In this document: one piece after another, positions 24,809 through 33,994 of the stretch
Layout of the letters: the number at the start of each line of letters is the position of its first letter
Position numbering within the stretch: the first letter of the stretch is position 1
Source of the DNA: Megasphaera micronuciformis F0359
GTDB taxonomy: Bacteria; Bacillota; Negativicutes; Veillonellales; Megasphaeraceae
DNA: 64,000 nucleotides
NCBI RefSeq assembly: GCF_000165735.1
Contig: NZ_GL538208.1
Location: 808,074 to 872,073, forward strand
Reading direction: 5' to 3'
Made by a program: the position numbers and the translations under genes
The notes under the pieces: model-generated
Seen by the model: only the letters and a program-made list of their open reading frames with translations
Told to the model about the DNA's origin: nothing
Database searches by the model: none

Positions 24809-24837
24809 ATTATATATTATTGTGAATATTTTCGCAA
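24809..24837 (-). promoter_or_regulatory. rex promoter with embedded Rex operator
   Basis: Minus strand -35 TTGCGA (24832-24837), 17-base spacer and TATAAT (24809-24814). The plus-strand 24820-24837 sequence TTGTGAATATTTTCGCAA matches the Rex consensus TTGTGAAN4TTCACAA at all but one position and exactly covers the -35 box and most of the spacer, a blocking position for repressor. Confidence 0.85.
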
Positions 24838-24844
24838 ACTGTTT

Positions 24845-26089
24845 TCATTGCTTCTTATATGCCGTATACGTATTACAAAAGAGAGCACTAATCGTCCAAC
24901 ACATTAACGATACCTGTGTACTGAATAAATTATCATCACTTATGCCACTGACAGATACGGATGCTACCATGGCCGCCGTAGCCAAACTGAGCATATATAT
25001 CAGAGAATCTGACATTCTGTCTGTAAGAACACGCCGTACAAAGACGAGATGTCCGAACCAGTAGGCAAAGAAAGACGTAAATCCTGCCAGTCCTGTTTCT
25101 GCAAGTATATTCAAAAATAAATTATGACAATGAAAAATAGTAATACCCGCTTTTTGTATGAGTTCATTATATGCCGGATAGGTAAACTTAAAAGCTCCCC
25201 AACCGATACCGAAGAAAGGTCGGTCCGCCCACATACTTAAGGCATCGTTCCACATATCAAGGCGCATGGCAAAAGACGTATCCGCCTCTCTATGTGAAAA
25301 AATAGACATAAATCGATCGGCTATACCGCCGTGATAAAAGACCAGTATAATCGGTACAAGAAGTAGTGCAAACCAAAAGCGCTTGTCTTTAACAAGGCCG
25401 AAAACAAAGACCAGGACGGCTGCACTGATCCATGCCCCACGCGAGTATGTGAGCACAAGGCACAAAGATAGAAGAACGAACAAAGCGGCCGTGAGAAAAC
25501 GTCGTATTCTGTCCTTCGTCCACAAAGCATAGGCCCCTGTAAGCGACATGATAGACAATAAGTAGCAGGAAAAAAGGTTAGGATTGTACAAAGTCGAATA
25601 CATGCGACGGCGCAACATGGGAAAGACAGACGTATCAACCCACTCCGTTTCACCGAGAGCCCACATATGTACATATTGATATACACCGTAGACGGCCACA
25701 AAAAATGCCGAAGCCAACAGAGTGTGTACTATTAAAAGGCGCTCCTCTTCCGTTTTGATAAACACTTGTACAAGCATAAACAAAAGTACGTACTGAAAGA
25801 CCGTAAAAAACCAAAAAGCGGTATTCCAAAAAGCTTGTGTAGAACCGGCTAAGGAAATAAGCGTCGCCCCCGTAAAGATTGCAATGGGTACGGCTAAAGG
25901 GCCCGGCTTATACTCATGTATACCGTATCGATAGATAAAGTACAAAGAAAAAATAACGGTGAGAGCTAACAATCCCTCGGCTATATACAATTGTAAAGGC
26001 ATAAAAAAAACAGTCCCCAAAAGCAGGTATACTACCCGTATTCTCGCTTTTTCCTCGGGACTGTCTTTTAGCGAAGTCAAGAGGTTCAT
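24845..26089 (-). CDS. O-antigen ligase/polymerase family membrane protein
   Basis: 414-residue polytopic membrane protein of the Wzy_C type with about eleven or twelve hydrophobic segments. The conserved periplasmic loop region carries SRGAWISAAV, FSHREADTSFAMRLDMWNDALSMWADRPFFGIGWGAFKFTYP and FHCHNLFLNILAETGL, typical of O-antigen ligases (WaaL) and related polymerases. The substrate would be undecaprenyl-linked glycans or a lipid A core; ligase and polymerase cannot be told apart here. ATG 26089 follows AAAGGAG. Probably co-transcribed with folC upstream. Confidence 0.85.
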   Translation of the reverse strand: MNLLTSLKDSPEEKARIRVVYLLLGTVFFMPLQLYIAEGLLALTVIFSLYFIYRYGIHEYKPGPLAVPIAIFTGATLISLAGSTQAFWNTAFWFFTVFQYVLLFMLVQVFIKTEEERLLIVHTLLASAFFVAVYGVYQYVHMWALGETEWVDTSVFPMLRRRMYSTLYNPNLFSCYLLSIMSLTGAYALWTKDRIRRFLTAALFVLLSLCLVLTYSRGAWISAAVLVFVFGLVKDKRFWFALLLVPIILVFYHGGIADRFMSIFSHREADTSFAMRLDMWNDALSMWADRPFFGIGWGAFKFTYPAYNELIQKAGITIFHCHNLFLNILAETGLAGFTSFFAYWFGHLVFVRRVLTDRMSDSLIYMLSLATAAMVASVSVSGISDDNLFSTQVSLMCWTISALFCNTYTAYKKQ

Positions 26090-26137
26090 AGAGATACTCC
26101 TTTTGACTTCCATTATACGGTTCGACGCACTTCTTGT

Positions 26138-27451
26138 CTATACAAAGGCCCCATAGTACTCTCTCAAGTGCCTTCGCACTTCTCCTTGTATGTACAAGGA
26201 GCCTACAACAACGCAAACGTCCTTTTCCGTCGTCTCTTTTAGCGCCGTATCGATAGCCGCTGACACGGATGGGCAGGCCTTTGCCCCCTCTCCGATTAAA
26301 TCAGCCATGACTTTCGGATCCGCCGTGCGAGGAGTCGGTGCAGGTGCACAAAAGACCGCATCATTCGCCCGGAAAAGTCGTCTTACAATTTTATCGTACT
26401 CCTTATCGGCTAAAACTGAAAAAACGAAAACGCGTCGTCTTTTTCCGAATACTTCTTCGTATGTGCGACAAAAACTTTCAACCCCCGCCGGATTATGCGC
26501 TCCGTCAATGATCATTGTCTTTCCCGAAACGGAAAGGATTTGAAAACGCCCGGGCCAATATACGGTATGAAAGCCCTTCATAATCGCTAAATCTCTTACA
26601 GCCCCGTCCGTTTTACCCAAAAGTCGCAGGACTCCTACGGCTACCGCAGCGTTTACGGCCTGATGAGCACCTACCAGAGGCGTATCAACTTCTGTTCGCA
26701 TCAGTTCGGGACCTTCGATACATATTTTTTGACGAACCGTACCGTCACGCACGTGAATAAGGGCCCTATTCTGAATCACTATTTCTTTATCAACAACATA
26801 TAAGGGAGCCTTTTTACTCCGAGCCGTTTTTTCAATAATTTCCAAAGCCGTACCGGTTGCCGCCGTAACAACAGGTATTCCTTCTTTAATAATCCCTGCC
26901 TTATGAACGGCTATATCTTCTACCGTCGGACCGCAATAAGCCGTGTGGTCGACGGCCACATTGGTAATAGCGGAAACCTGCGGCGTAATAACATTGGTCG
27001 AATCCAGCAGTCCTCCAAGACCGACTTCGATAACCGCATACTCAACCTGTTGCCTGCAAAAATATAAAAAAGCGGCGGCCGTCAGCATTTCAAACTCTGT
27101 CGGTTGCTCGAAACCGTCGGCTTTCATACCTTCCGTAGCGTCTTTTACTTCTTCCGTAATGATTGCAAACTCTTCTTTTGTAATTAAATGGCCGTCTATA
27201 CTCATTCTCTCCGTATATTCTTCTAAATGAGGAGACGTATAGCGCCCCGTTTTGCGACCCGCCGCTGTAAGTGCATTGGCTATGACGGCTGTAACCGACC
27301 CTTTGCCGTTCGTTCCCGTTATATGCACTGTCTTATAGGTTTCATGTGGGTTACCTAAACGAACCAGGAGCTCATGAATTCTCATGAGCCCCGGTTTTAT
27401 TCCGAACGTGCAGGCATCTTCCAAATAAGCTATAGCTTCTTCGTATGTCAT
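26138..27451 (-). CDS. folC: Folylpolyglutamate/dihydrofolate synthase
   Basis: Adds glutamate to dihydropteroate and polyglutamates to folates. 437 residues, Mur-ligase-like fold: HITGTNGKGSVTAVIANAL P-loop (about residues 43-61), RTGRYTSPHLEEYTERM, VIEVGLGGLLDSTNVI, NVAVDHTAYCG and the C-terminal TMIIDGAHNPAGVESFC. Begins 13 bases after the valS stop on the same strand, so it depends on the T-box promoter or readthrough. Confidence 0.95.
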   Translation of the reverse strand: MTYEEAIAYLEDACTFGIKPGLMRIHELLVRLGNPHETYKTVHITGTNGKGSVTAVIANALTAAGRKTGRYTSPHLEEYTERMSIDGHLITKEEFAIITEEVKDATEGMKADGFEQPTEFEMLTAAAFLYFCRQQVEYAVIEVGLGGLLDSTNVITPQVSAITNVAVDHTAYCGPTVEDIAVHKAGIIKEGIPVVTAATGTALEIIEKTARSKKAPLYVVDKEIVIQNRALIHVRDGTVRQKICIEGPELMRTEVDTPLVGAHQAVNAAVAVGVLRLLGKTDGAVRDLAIMKGFHTVYWPGRFQILSVSGKTMIIDGAHNPAGVESFCRTYEEVFGKRRRVFVFSVLADKEYDKIVRRLFRANDAVFCAPAPTPRTADPKVMADLIGEGAKACPSVSAAIDTALKETTEKDVCVVVGSLYIQGEVRRHLREYYGAFV

Positions 27452-27464
27452 CTGCCCTGTCCTC

Positions 27465-30128
27465 TTATAAATGTTTTAAATCTTCCATTCGTTTATTTAA
27501 AGCTTCGGCTTTTTCCCGATAAGCAGCCAATTTTTCTTTCTCCTTAGCTACAACCGCTTCAGGTGCCTTATCCGTAAAGCCCTTGTTGGACAATTTCTTT
27601 TCAAGTCGTTCGATTTCACTGCGAGTCTTTTCCTGTTCCTTCGCAACACGAGCCGTTTCTTTTTCAACGTCAATCAAATCTTTTAAGAGCAAGTACACTT
27701 CGATGCGAGGAACGACTGTCACAACGGCATTTTCCGGCTTAGCATCCGTTGTTTTGAGAATATGAACTTCATCGACAAAGGCTAAGGTCTTAAAATACGT
27801 TTCGTAGGTATGAAGTACTTCTGCCATTGCCTCATCCGCCGGTACGAGCGTAACGGGAGCTTTCTTGCCCATCGGCACATTAGCTTCGGCACGCATATTC
27901 CGAATAGCTTTAACAGCTTCCATCATAATATTCATCGTAGCCGCATCTTCGGCAAAATCTAAGGCTTCATCAACAGTCGGCCACGGTGCGACAATCAGGC
28001 TTTCGCCTTCATGCGGCAAGTGCTGCCACAGGTGTTCTGTAACGAAGGGCATAAAGGGATGTAAGAGCGCTAAGGCACCGGTCAGTACGCGAACCAAGAC
28101 ATACTGAGCCGTTTGACGGCTGCGCTTGTCATCGGATTTGTACAGGCGCTGTTTAGCCAATTCAATGTACCAGTCGCAGAACGAGTTCCACGTAAAGTCG
28201 TACACCGTAGCAGCCGCATCTCCCAATTCATACGAGTCGAGGCCCTTCGTAACCTGGCGTACTACCTGGTTGAATGATGTCAGAATCCAGCGATCCGCCA
28301 AGGTAAAATCGTCCGTAGTCGGAACAAATTCGGGATCATAATCTTCCAGATTCATAATGACGAACTTGGACGCATTCCAAATCTTATTGGCAAAATTACG
28401 GTTCGCTTCTACCCGTTCCATGTAAAAACGCATGTCGTTTCCCGGCGTATTACCCGTAACAAGGGTGAATCGCAAAGCATCGGCCCCGTACATATCGCTT
28501 ACTTCCAGGGGATCGATGCCGTTACCGAGGGACTTACTCATCTTGCGCCCCTGGCTGTCACGCACAAGTCCGTGAATGAATACGTCTTTAAAGGGAACTT
28601 CCTTCATAAATTCGCAAGTAGCAAACATCATACGGGCTACCCAGAAAAAGATAATATCATAGCCCGTTACGAGAACGCTCGTCGGGAAGAAGTGCTGCAA
28701 GTCGGGAGTCTTATCGGGCCAACCCATGGTCGAGAAAGGCCATAATGCCGAGCTGAACCACGTGTCGAGAACGTCCGGATCCTGATGAATATGCTTGCTG
28801 TGGCAATGGGGGCATTCCGTCAAATCCGTACGGCTGGCACTAACTTCACCGCAGTCATCGCAATACCAAACGGGAATCTGATGTCCCCACCAAAGCTGAC
28901 GGGAAATGCACCAGTCCTGAATATTTTCCAGCCAATGGTCGTAAATTTTCGTAAACCGTCCGGGAATAAACTTCGTATCGCCCCGATCGACGGCTGCCAA
29001 GGCTTCTTCAGCCAAGGGTTTCATCTTTACGAACCATTGTTTTGTCGACAAAGGTTCTACTGTCGTCTTACAACGTGAGCAATGACCGACGGCATGATTG
29101 AGTTCTTCTACGTGATCGAGAAGGCCTAATTTTTCCAAGTCGGCAACAACGGCCTTACGGCATTCTTTCAAGGTCATACCGTCGAATTCCTTACCGGCGG
29201 CGGCATTCATCGTACCGTCGAGGTTCATAATCATAATCGATTCCAGATTATGGCGCTCACCCATTTCAAAGTCATTCGGGTCGTGAGCCGGCGTAATTTT
29301 GACGGCACCCGTACCGAATTCAATATCTACATAGTCATCGGCAATAACTTCTACTTCTCTGTTTACGAGAGGAACGAGAACCTTCTTGCCGATATACTTC
29401 TTCATTCGTTCATCTTCGGGATTTACGGCAACGGCCGTATCGCCCATAATCGTTTCGGGACGAGTAGTAGCAATCATAATGTAGTCGTCTTCACCGATAA
29501 CGGGATACTTGACGTACCACAAATGGCCTGCTTCATCCTTGTGGTCTACTTCAATATCGCTCAAAGCCGTATGGCAGTGGGGGCACCAGTTCGTAATACG
29601 ATGCCCCTGGTAAATAAGACCCTTTTCATACAGAGCCACGAATACTTCACGAACGGCACGGGCACAAATATCGTCCATGGTAAAACGTTTCCGCGACCAG
29701 TCACAAGATGAACCGAGTCGACGAACCTGTTGTTCAATGCGATTGCCGTACTTTTCCTTCCACGCCCAAACCCGCTTTAAAAACTCTTCACGACCGATAT
29801 CGTAACGAGTCTTTCCTTCTTCTTTTGCCAGCTGTTCTTCAACCTTAACCTGTGTTGCAATCCCCGCATGGTCCGTACCGGGAATCCAGACTACGTTGTA
29901 CCCCGACATGCGCTTAAAGCGAATGAGAATATCCTGCAACGTATTATCCAGTGCATGACCCATGTGCAACTGCCCCGTAACATTCGGAGGAGGCATAACA
30001 ATACTGTACGGCTCACGAGACGAATCGGGATCTTGATGAAAGTACCCTTCTTTCTCCCAAAAATCGTACCATTTCGCTTCAATTTCTCCGGGATTATATC
30101 CTTCGAGTTTTTCCTTGTCCCACTTCAT
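27465..30128 (-). CDS. valS: Valyl-tRNA synthetase
   Basis: Charges tRNA-Val. 887 residues, class I: PPPNVTGQLHMGHAL (HMGH at 55-58), an editing CP1 domain, the KMSKSLGNGIDP motif, anticodon-binding domain and a C-terminal coiled-coil arm (LKDLIDVEKETARVAKEQEKT onward) typical of ValRS. An upstream in-frame extension exists but ATG 30128 is directly preceded by AAGGAGGAG, and the extension overlaps the leader RNA. Expression is controlled by a T-box leader (30149-30392). Confidence 0.97.
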   Translation of the reverse strand: MKWDKEKLEGYNPGEIEAKWYDFWEKEGYFHQDPDSSREPYSIVMPPPNVTGQLHMGHALDNTLQDILIRFKRMSGYNVVWIPGTDHAGIATQVKVEEQLAKEEGKTRYDIGREEFLKRVWAWKEKYGNRIEQQVRRLGSSCDWSRKRFTMDDICARAVREVFVALYEKGLIYQGHRITNWCPHCHTALSDIEVDHKDEAGHLWYVKYPVIGEDDYIMIATTRPETIMGDTAVAVNPEDERMKKYIGKKVLVPLVNREVEVIADDYVDIEFGTGAVKITPAHDPNDFEMGERHNLESIMIMNLDGTMNAAAGKEFDGMTLKECRKAVVADLEKLGLLDHVEELNHAVGHCSRCKTTVEPLSTKQWFVKMKPLAEEALAAVDRGDTKFIPGRFTKIYDHWLENIQDWCISRQLWWGHQIPVWYCDDCGEVSASRTDLTECPHCHSKHIHQDPDVLDTWFSSALWPFSTMGWPDKTPDLQHFFPTSVLVTGYDIIFFWVARMMFATCEFMKEVPFKDVFIHGLVRDSQGRKMSKSLGNGIDPLEVSDMYGADALRFTLVTGNTPGNDMRFYMERVEANRNFANKIWNASKFVIMNLEDYDPEFVPTTDDFTLADRWILTSFNQVVRQVTKGLDSYELGDAAATVYDFTWNSFCDWYIELAKQRLYKSDDKRSRQTAQYVLVRVLTGALALLHPFMPFVTEHLWQHLPHEGESLIVAPWPTVDEALDFAEDAATMNIMMEAVKAIRNMRAEANVPMGKKAPVTLVPADEAMAEVLHTYETYFKTLAFVDEVHILKTTDAKPENAVVTVVPRIEVYLLLKDLIDVEKETARVAKEQEKTRSEIERLEKKLSNKGFTDKAPEAVVAKEKEKLAAYREKAEALNKRMEDLKHL

Positions 30129-30148
30129 ATGTACTCCTCCTTTTATAC

Positions 30149-30392
30149 AAAAAACGCTCTTTCGTCTCAAGTAAAGACTTGGGACGAAAGAGCGTATCTT
30201 CCGCGGTACCACCCGATTTGTCGCCTAGACGACCTCTCATTGACAGATAACGGCTGCATCCGGGCAGACCTTTCCTTCTGCCGGCTCACGGGTGACTCGC
30301 CCGCTTCTTTATGAACGCCCTCTCACCGCTTGGGCATCTCTCTGACACAAAGAATATCGGACTTCTTCCGGTCATCGCATTTATCGGAAATT
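30149..30392 (-). ncRNA. T-box leader of valS
   Basis: The minus strand has the universal T-box sequence GGGTGGTACCGCGG (30201-30214), pairing alternately with a terminator whose 13-bp arms (30154-30166 / 30183-30195) end in a T-run. Upstream are stem I motifs (GGAAGAAGT, CAGAGAG, GGTGAGAG). GTC at 30294-30296 lies where a valine specifier would be expected; I could not fold the whole stem by eye. Uncharged tRNA-Val should stabilise the antiterminator and raise valS. This explains the 364-base gap before nudC. Confidence 0.93.
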
Positions 30393-30421
30393 ATCGTATC
30401 AAGTTTACCTATTTCTGTCAA
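30393..30421 (-). promoter_or_regulatory. Promoter of the T-box-valS unit
   Basis: Minus strand TTGACA (30416-30421), 17-base spacer, TACGAT (30393-30398). The rest of the interval to the nudC stop (30422-30492) is A/T-rich with no feature I can support. Confidence 0.75.
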
Positions 30422-30492
30422 GACCTAAAAATTGAAATTTTTTTCTCTTATAAGTTTCTAATTTTCGTTAAAATAAATCTTGTTTGTAAATT

Positions 30493-31314
30493 TTATTTAT
30501 CTCCTTTTTTTAAGAGAGTCATCATCTCCATGGTCAGACTTACCGTTTCCTCGTCGTCCGGCAAGTCTTCGCGCTGCACCCAAAGAGCCGTTGCCAGTTC
30601 CGTCTTATCCACAATCAGCTCGTCCGTTCCGTCAAGATCGCAAAAGAAGCCGAAAAGGAGAGAGTCGGAAAAGCCCCAGGGCTGGCTTTTATAAAACTCC
30701 AGGTTTTTGACGGTGATACCCGTTTCTTCCTTTACTTCTCGTAAAACCGTCTCTTCAATCGTTTCTCCCGTTTCGGCAAATCCGGCAATTAAGGCATAGT
30801 TCTTATAAGGTCTGCCGGCATACCGAGTGACCAAAAGACGTTCCCCGTCACGTACAGCGACGATAACTGCCGGATTGATTCGAGGATAGACGGTATTTTC
30901 ACATGAAGGACAAACTAAGGCCCGTTCCGACTTACTTTCTTCCATAGCGGTACGACAACGTCCGCAATAACAGTTGAGATCATACCATCTGGTAAGAGAC
31001 GCCGCCGTCACGACGGCAAAGGCCAGTTTTCTCGGCCGTGCCGTACGCATGGTCCGTAAAGACTCAAAGGAAAAACCGACAGGCAGCTTTATATCCCCGC
31101 CCGTCGGCATAAAAAATGCATCTTCGTCAATAGAAAATAAATACCTGTACTGACATGACTCGAAATCCTTTACACGCGGCAATAAGAGAGTACCGTCGTG
31201 TCCAATCTTGCAAACCGCTTCTTGCCCTTTACATAAAAGAACATAGTTATGCCCTTCAGGCGCCACGGGTGTGTACGAATTATCATATACGCAAGGTTTT
31301 ATATCATGAATCAT
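30493..31314 (-). CDS. nudC: NAD(H) pyrophosphatase/decapping Nudix hydrolase NudC-like
   Basis: Cleaves NADH to NMNH and AMP; E. coli NudC also removes NAD caps from RNA. 273 residues: N-terminal domain, zinc ribbon CYCGRCRTAMEESKSERALVCPSCEN with four Cys, Nudix box GFAETGETIEETVLREVKEETGI, and the NAD-specificity element SQPWGFSDSLLFGFF, a variant of SQPWPFPxS. Start ATG overlaps the thrB stop (ATGA). Last gene of the run that includes hom and thrB; no strong terminator seen after it. Confidence 0.9.
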   Translation of the reverse strand: MIHDIKPCVYDNSYTPVAPEGHNYVLLCKGQEAVCKIGHDGTLLLPRVKDFESCQYRYLFSIDEDAFFMPTGGDIKLPVGFSFESLRTMRTARPRKLAFAVVTAASLTRWYDLNCYCGRCRTAMEESKSERALVCPSCENTVYPRINPAVIVAVRDGERLLVTRYAGRPYKNYALIAGFAETGETIEETVLREVKEETGITVKNLEFYKSQPWGFSDSLLFGFFCDLDGTDELIVDKTELATALWVQREDLPDDEETVSLTMEMMTLLKKGDK

Positions 31315-32240
31315 CTTTTATCCTCACGGACAATTTGAGCCCCGTCGTTACAAGCTTTCAATATGTGGTGTACAGATGCCAATCCGACACTTTTAAAAAC
31401 GTCTTTCATAGCTTGAGCTATCTGTTCTTCCCCTTTTACGGCAAAGGCAATAAGAGTCGATCCCGAGCCGCTGACCGTAGCCCCCACAGCCCCGGCTTTT
31501 TCCGCAGCTGCCAAGGCTTCCGCTCCACCGGGAATTAAGGGCAATCGATAAGGCATGTGCAGTTTATCCTGAAGACCCGTACGCAACAAATCATAACGCT
31601 TCCCGATAAAAGCCCCGACCAAAAAAGCGACATGGGCTACATTAAAGACCGCGGCATGATAATCAATAGTCTGTGGCAGGACGGCGCGAGCATCGGCTGT
31701 TCTTACTTCCTTATCGGGACTTACGGTAATAAACGACAACCCCTCATCCAAGGCAAACGTCTGAACCGATACCTTCTTTTTTTCATCCGTAACGGACATG
31801 CACAGTCCGCCTAAAAGAGCAGGAGCCGCATTGTCGGGATGCCCTTCCATAAGAGTGGCTTCATGAAGTATTTGAGTCTCATCCATACCTCGCCCGGTCA
31901 ATTCATTGCCTAAGAGAAGTCCGCCCACTACAGCTGCGGAGCTGCTCCCTAAACCGCGTGCTAAGGGAATGCGATTAAAGAGCGTAATCACTCCGTTTTT
32001 CGGCAAGGCCTTACCGTTGACAAGTGCTGCCCGTAACATAGCTTGACCCACAAGGTTTCTTTCAAAATCAGTCGTAATTTTCCCTTGTCCCAGTCCTTCT
32101 ACGACAAGGCTCAATCCTCCTTCGTCCGTTTTACGAAAGGAGACTTCGTTATACAAGGAAAGAGCCAACCCCAAGGCGTCAAAACCGGATCCGATATTAG
32201 CCGACGTAGCCGGAACTTTTACTGTAATGTCTTGGCTCAT
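31311..32240 (-). CDS. thrB: Homoserine kinase
   Basis: Phosphorylates homoserine on the way to threonine. 309 residues of the GHMP family: VKVPATSANIGSGFDALGLAL at the N-terminus, the ATP-binding PLARGLGSSSAAVVGGL, and GAVGATVSGSGSTLIAF near the C-terminus. ATG 32240 follows GAGGTG in the end of hom. thrC is not in the window. Confidence 0.95.
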   Translation of the reverse strand: MSQDITVKVPATSANIGSGFDALGLALSLYNEVSFRKTDEGGLSLVVEGLGQGKITTDFERNLVGQAMLRAALVNGKALPKNGVITLFNRIPLARGLGSSSAAVVGGLLLGNELTGRGMDETQILHEATLMEGHPDNAAPALLGGLCMSVTDEKKKVSVQTFALDEGLSFITVSPDKEVRTADARAVLPQTIDYHAAVFNVAHVAFLVGAFIGKRYDLLRTGLQDKLHMPYRLPLIPGGAEALAAAEKAGAVGATVSGSGSTLIAFAVKGEEQIAQAMKDVFKSVGLASVHHILKACNDGAQIVREDKR

Positions 32241-32241
32241 A

Positions 32242-33528
32242 TTACACCTCAATGACGCGAATGGCGTTGCAAATGCGATGAATACAGGTCAGTTGCTCTA
32301 TTTCGTTCAAAGCAAACCGCACGGTTTTACAAGGTGTACTGTCTACTAAGATTACGATTTCAGCCGCTTCCTTAGTTTCATCCTTTTGAATAAGTGACCG
32401 AATACTGATGCCGTGCTTTGCAAAAACACCGGACATGTTGGCCAATACACCCGGAGCGTTAGCGGCAATTAAGCGAATATAATAAGGTGCCTTGTTTTCA
32501 GCTGCATCCTTCACCGCCGTTTCATGCCACAAATAAGGGCGTTTCCCCGTCATTTCCGTATTAATATGCTGAATAACATTCATAATATCGCTGACAACAG
32601 CACTGGCCGTAGGCAGAGATCCGGCTCCCTGTCCGTAAAGCATGACATCACCTACACAATTACCGCGCACATATACGGCATTATAGGCTCCGCCTACATT
32701 GGCCAAAGGATGGTCTTTAGGAACAAAAGCGGGATGAACTGCCAAGGATATCCCGTCCGTATTCTTCTCCGCTACGGCGAGAAGCTTAATGGCATACCCC
32801 ATAGCGGTAGCATGGGCAATGTCTTCTTTCGTAACGCCTTCAATGCCTTCAATAGATACATCCTTAACGTTGACGTATGCATGAAAACCCAGTTTAGCCA
32901 AGATGGCGATTTTTCTGGCCGCATCAAAACCGCCTACGTCGCTGGTCGGATCCGCCTCGGCATAACCTTTTTCCTGCGCTTCTTTTAAGGCCTCTTCATA
33001 AGTCAGTCCCCGGTCGGTCATATTGGTCAGAATATAATTTGTCGTACCGTTCATAATGCCGATAATTTCTTCAATCTGGTTGGCATTTAACGAAGAGTAC
33101 ATGGGCCGAATAATAGGAATCCCGCCGGCTACACTGGCTTCAAACTGAAAATCCGCCCCGTTCTCCTGAGCCAGTTTCAATAAACCGATACCGCAATCGG
33201 CGATGACATCCTTATTAGCACTGACAACACTCTTACCGCGCCTAAAGCACTCTTCGATACAAGCCTTGGCAAAATCGGCACTGCCCATAACTTCAACGAC
33301 AATTTCCACCTCGTCGTCTTCGATAATATCTTTAAAATTATCCGTCAAATGAAGGTTTTCATCCAACCCGACATTCTTATATTTTTCTATATCTCTTACG
33401 AGAACATGCTTTATATGAATGTGAGTATCCGTCTGCTCCGAAATAAGATGGCCGTTCATTTGCAGTAAATCGACGACGCCCTTGCCGACAGTTCCGCAAC
33501 CGAGTAATGCAATCGATACGTTTTTCAA
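32242..33528 (-). CDS. hom: Homoserine dehydrogenase
   Basis: NAD(P)-dependent reduction of aspartate semialdehyde to homoserine. 428 residues: Rossmann GCGTVGKGV (10-18), VVSANKD, GGIPIIRPMYSSLNANQIEEIIGIMNGTTNYIL, KLAILAKLGFHAYV-like catalytic region and a C-terminal ACT domain (about 350-428, APGVLANMSGVFAKHGISI), the usual site of threonine feedback. Begins 13 bases after an ACT protein gene. Confidence 0.96.
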   Translation of the reverse strand: MKNVSIALLGCGTVGKGVVDLLQMNGHLISEQTDTHIHIKHVLVRDIEKYKNVGLDENLHLTDNFKDIIEDDEVEIVVEVMGSADFAKACIEECFRRGKSVVSANKDVIADCGIGLLKLAQENGADFQFEASVAGGIPIIRPMYSSLNANQIEEIIGIMNGTTNYILTNMTDRGLTYEEALKEAQEKGYAEADPTSDVGGFDAARKIAILAKLGFHAYVNVKDVSIEGIEGVTKEDIAHATAMGYAIKLLAVAEKNTDGISLAVHPAFVPKDHPLANVGGAYNAVYVRGNCVGDVMLYGQGAGSLPTASAVVSDIMNVIQHINTEMTGKRPYLWHETAVKDAAENKAPYYIRLIAANAPGVLANMSGVFAKHGISIRSLIQKDETKEAAEIVILVDSTPCKTVRFALNEIEQLTCIHRICNAIRVIEV

Positions 33529-33541
33529 TATAACATCCTCC

Positions 33542-33994
33542 TTATACTTGCCCGATTATGCGTACACTTTGTACACCCGATAAAGCACCCAACCGTTCCA
33601 CAAGAGTTTCCACCGTAATTTCCATTTCTTTCGTTTCAATGGAAATACTGACATCTGCCGACCCTTGCAAAGGAATGCCCTGATTAATGGTCAAAATACT
33701 GCCGTTACTGTCGGCTACGGTATTCAATACTTGTGATAACTTTCCGGGACGGTCGGACAAAATAATGGACAAGGTAACGAGTTTACCCTGAGTAACATCA
33801 TAAAAAGGTAAAACGAAATCTTTATACTTATAATATGCACTACGGCTTAAATCCATCATGCGTACGGCATCATGAATAGTTCGTACCTCTCCGCGTTTAA
33901 GAATTTCTTTGACCCTTATCGTCTTTTTTATGGCTTCCGGAAGAATATCTTCCCGAACAAGATAAAATTTAAAGTCCTTATCTTTCTTATTCAC
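33542..33994 (-). CDS. ACT-domain protein (PheB/UPF0735 family)
   Basis: 150 residues. N-terminal helical part (KFYLVREDILPEAIKKTIRVKEILKRGEVRTIHDAVRMMDLSRSAYYKYKD contains a helix-turn-helix-like stretch) and a C-terminal ACT domain (LVTLSIILSDRPGKLSQVLNTVADSNGSILTINQG). Family often called PheB/UPF0735 and found directly before hom-thrB in Firmicutes; an amino-acid-sensing regulatory role is presumed. GTG 33994 with AGGAGG is the likely start; it overlaps the epimerase gene by eight bases. Confidence 0.85.
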   Translation of the reverse strand: MNKKDKDFKFYLVREDILPEAIKKTIRVKEILKRGEVRTIHDAVRMMDLSRSAYYKYKDFVLPFYDVTQGKLVTLSIILSDRPGKLSQVLNTVADSNGSILTINQGIPLQGSADVSISIETKEMEITVETLVERLGALSGVQSVRIIGQV

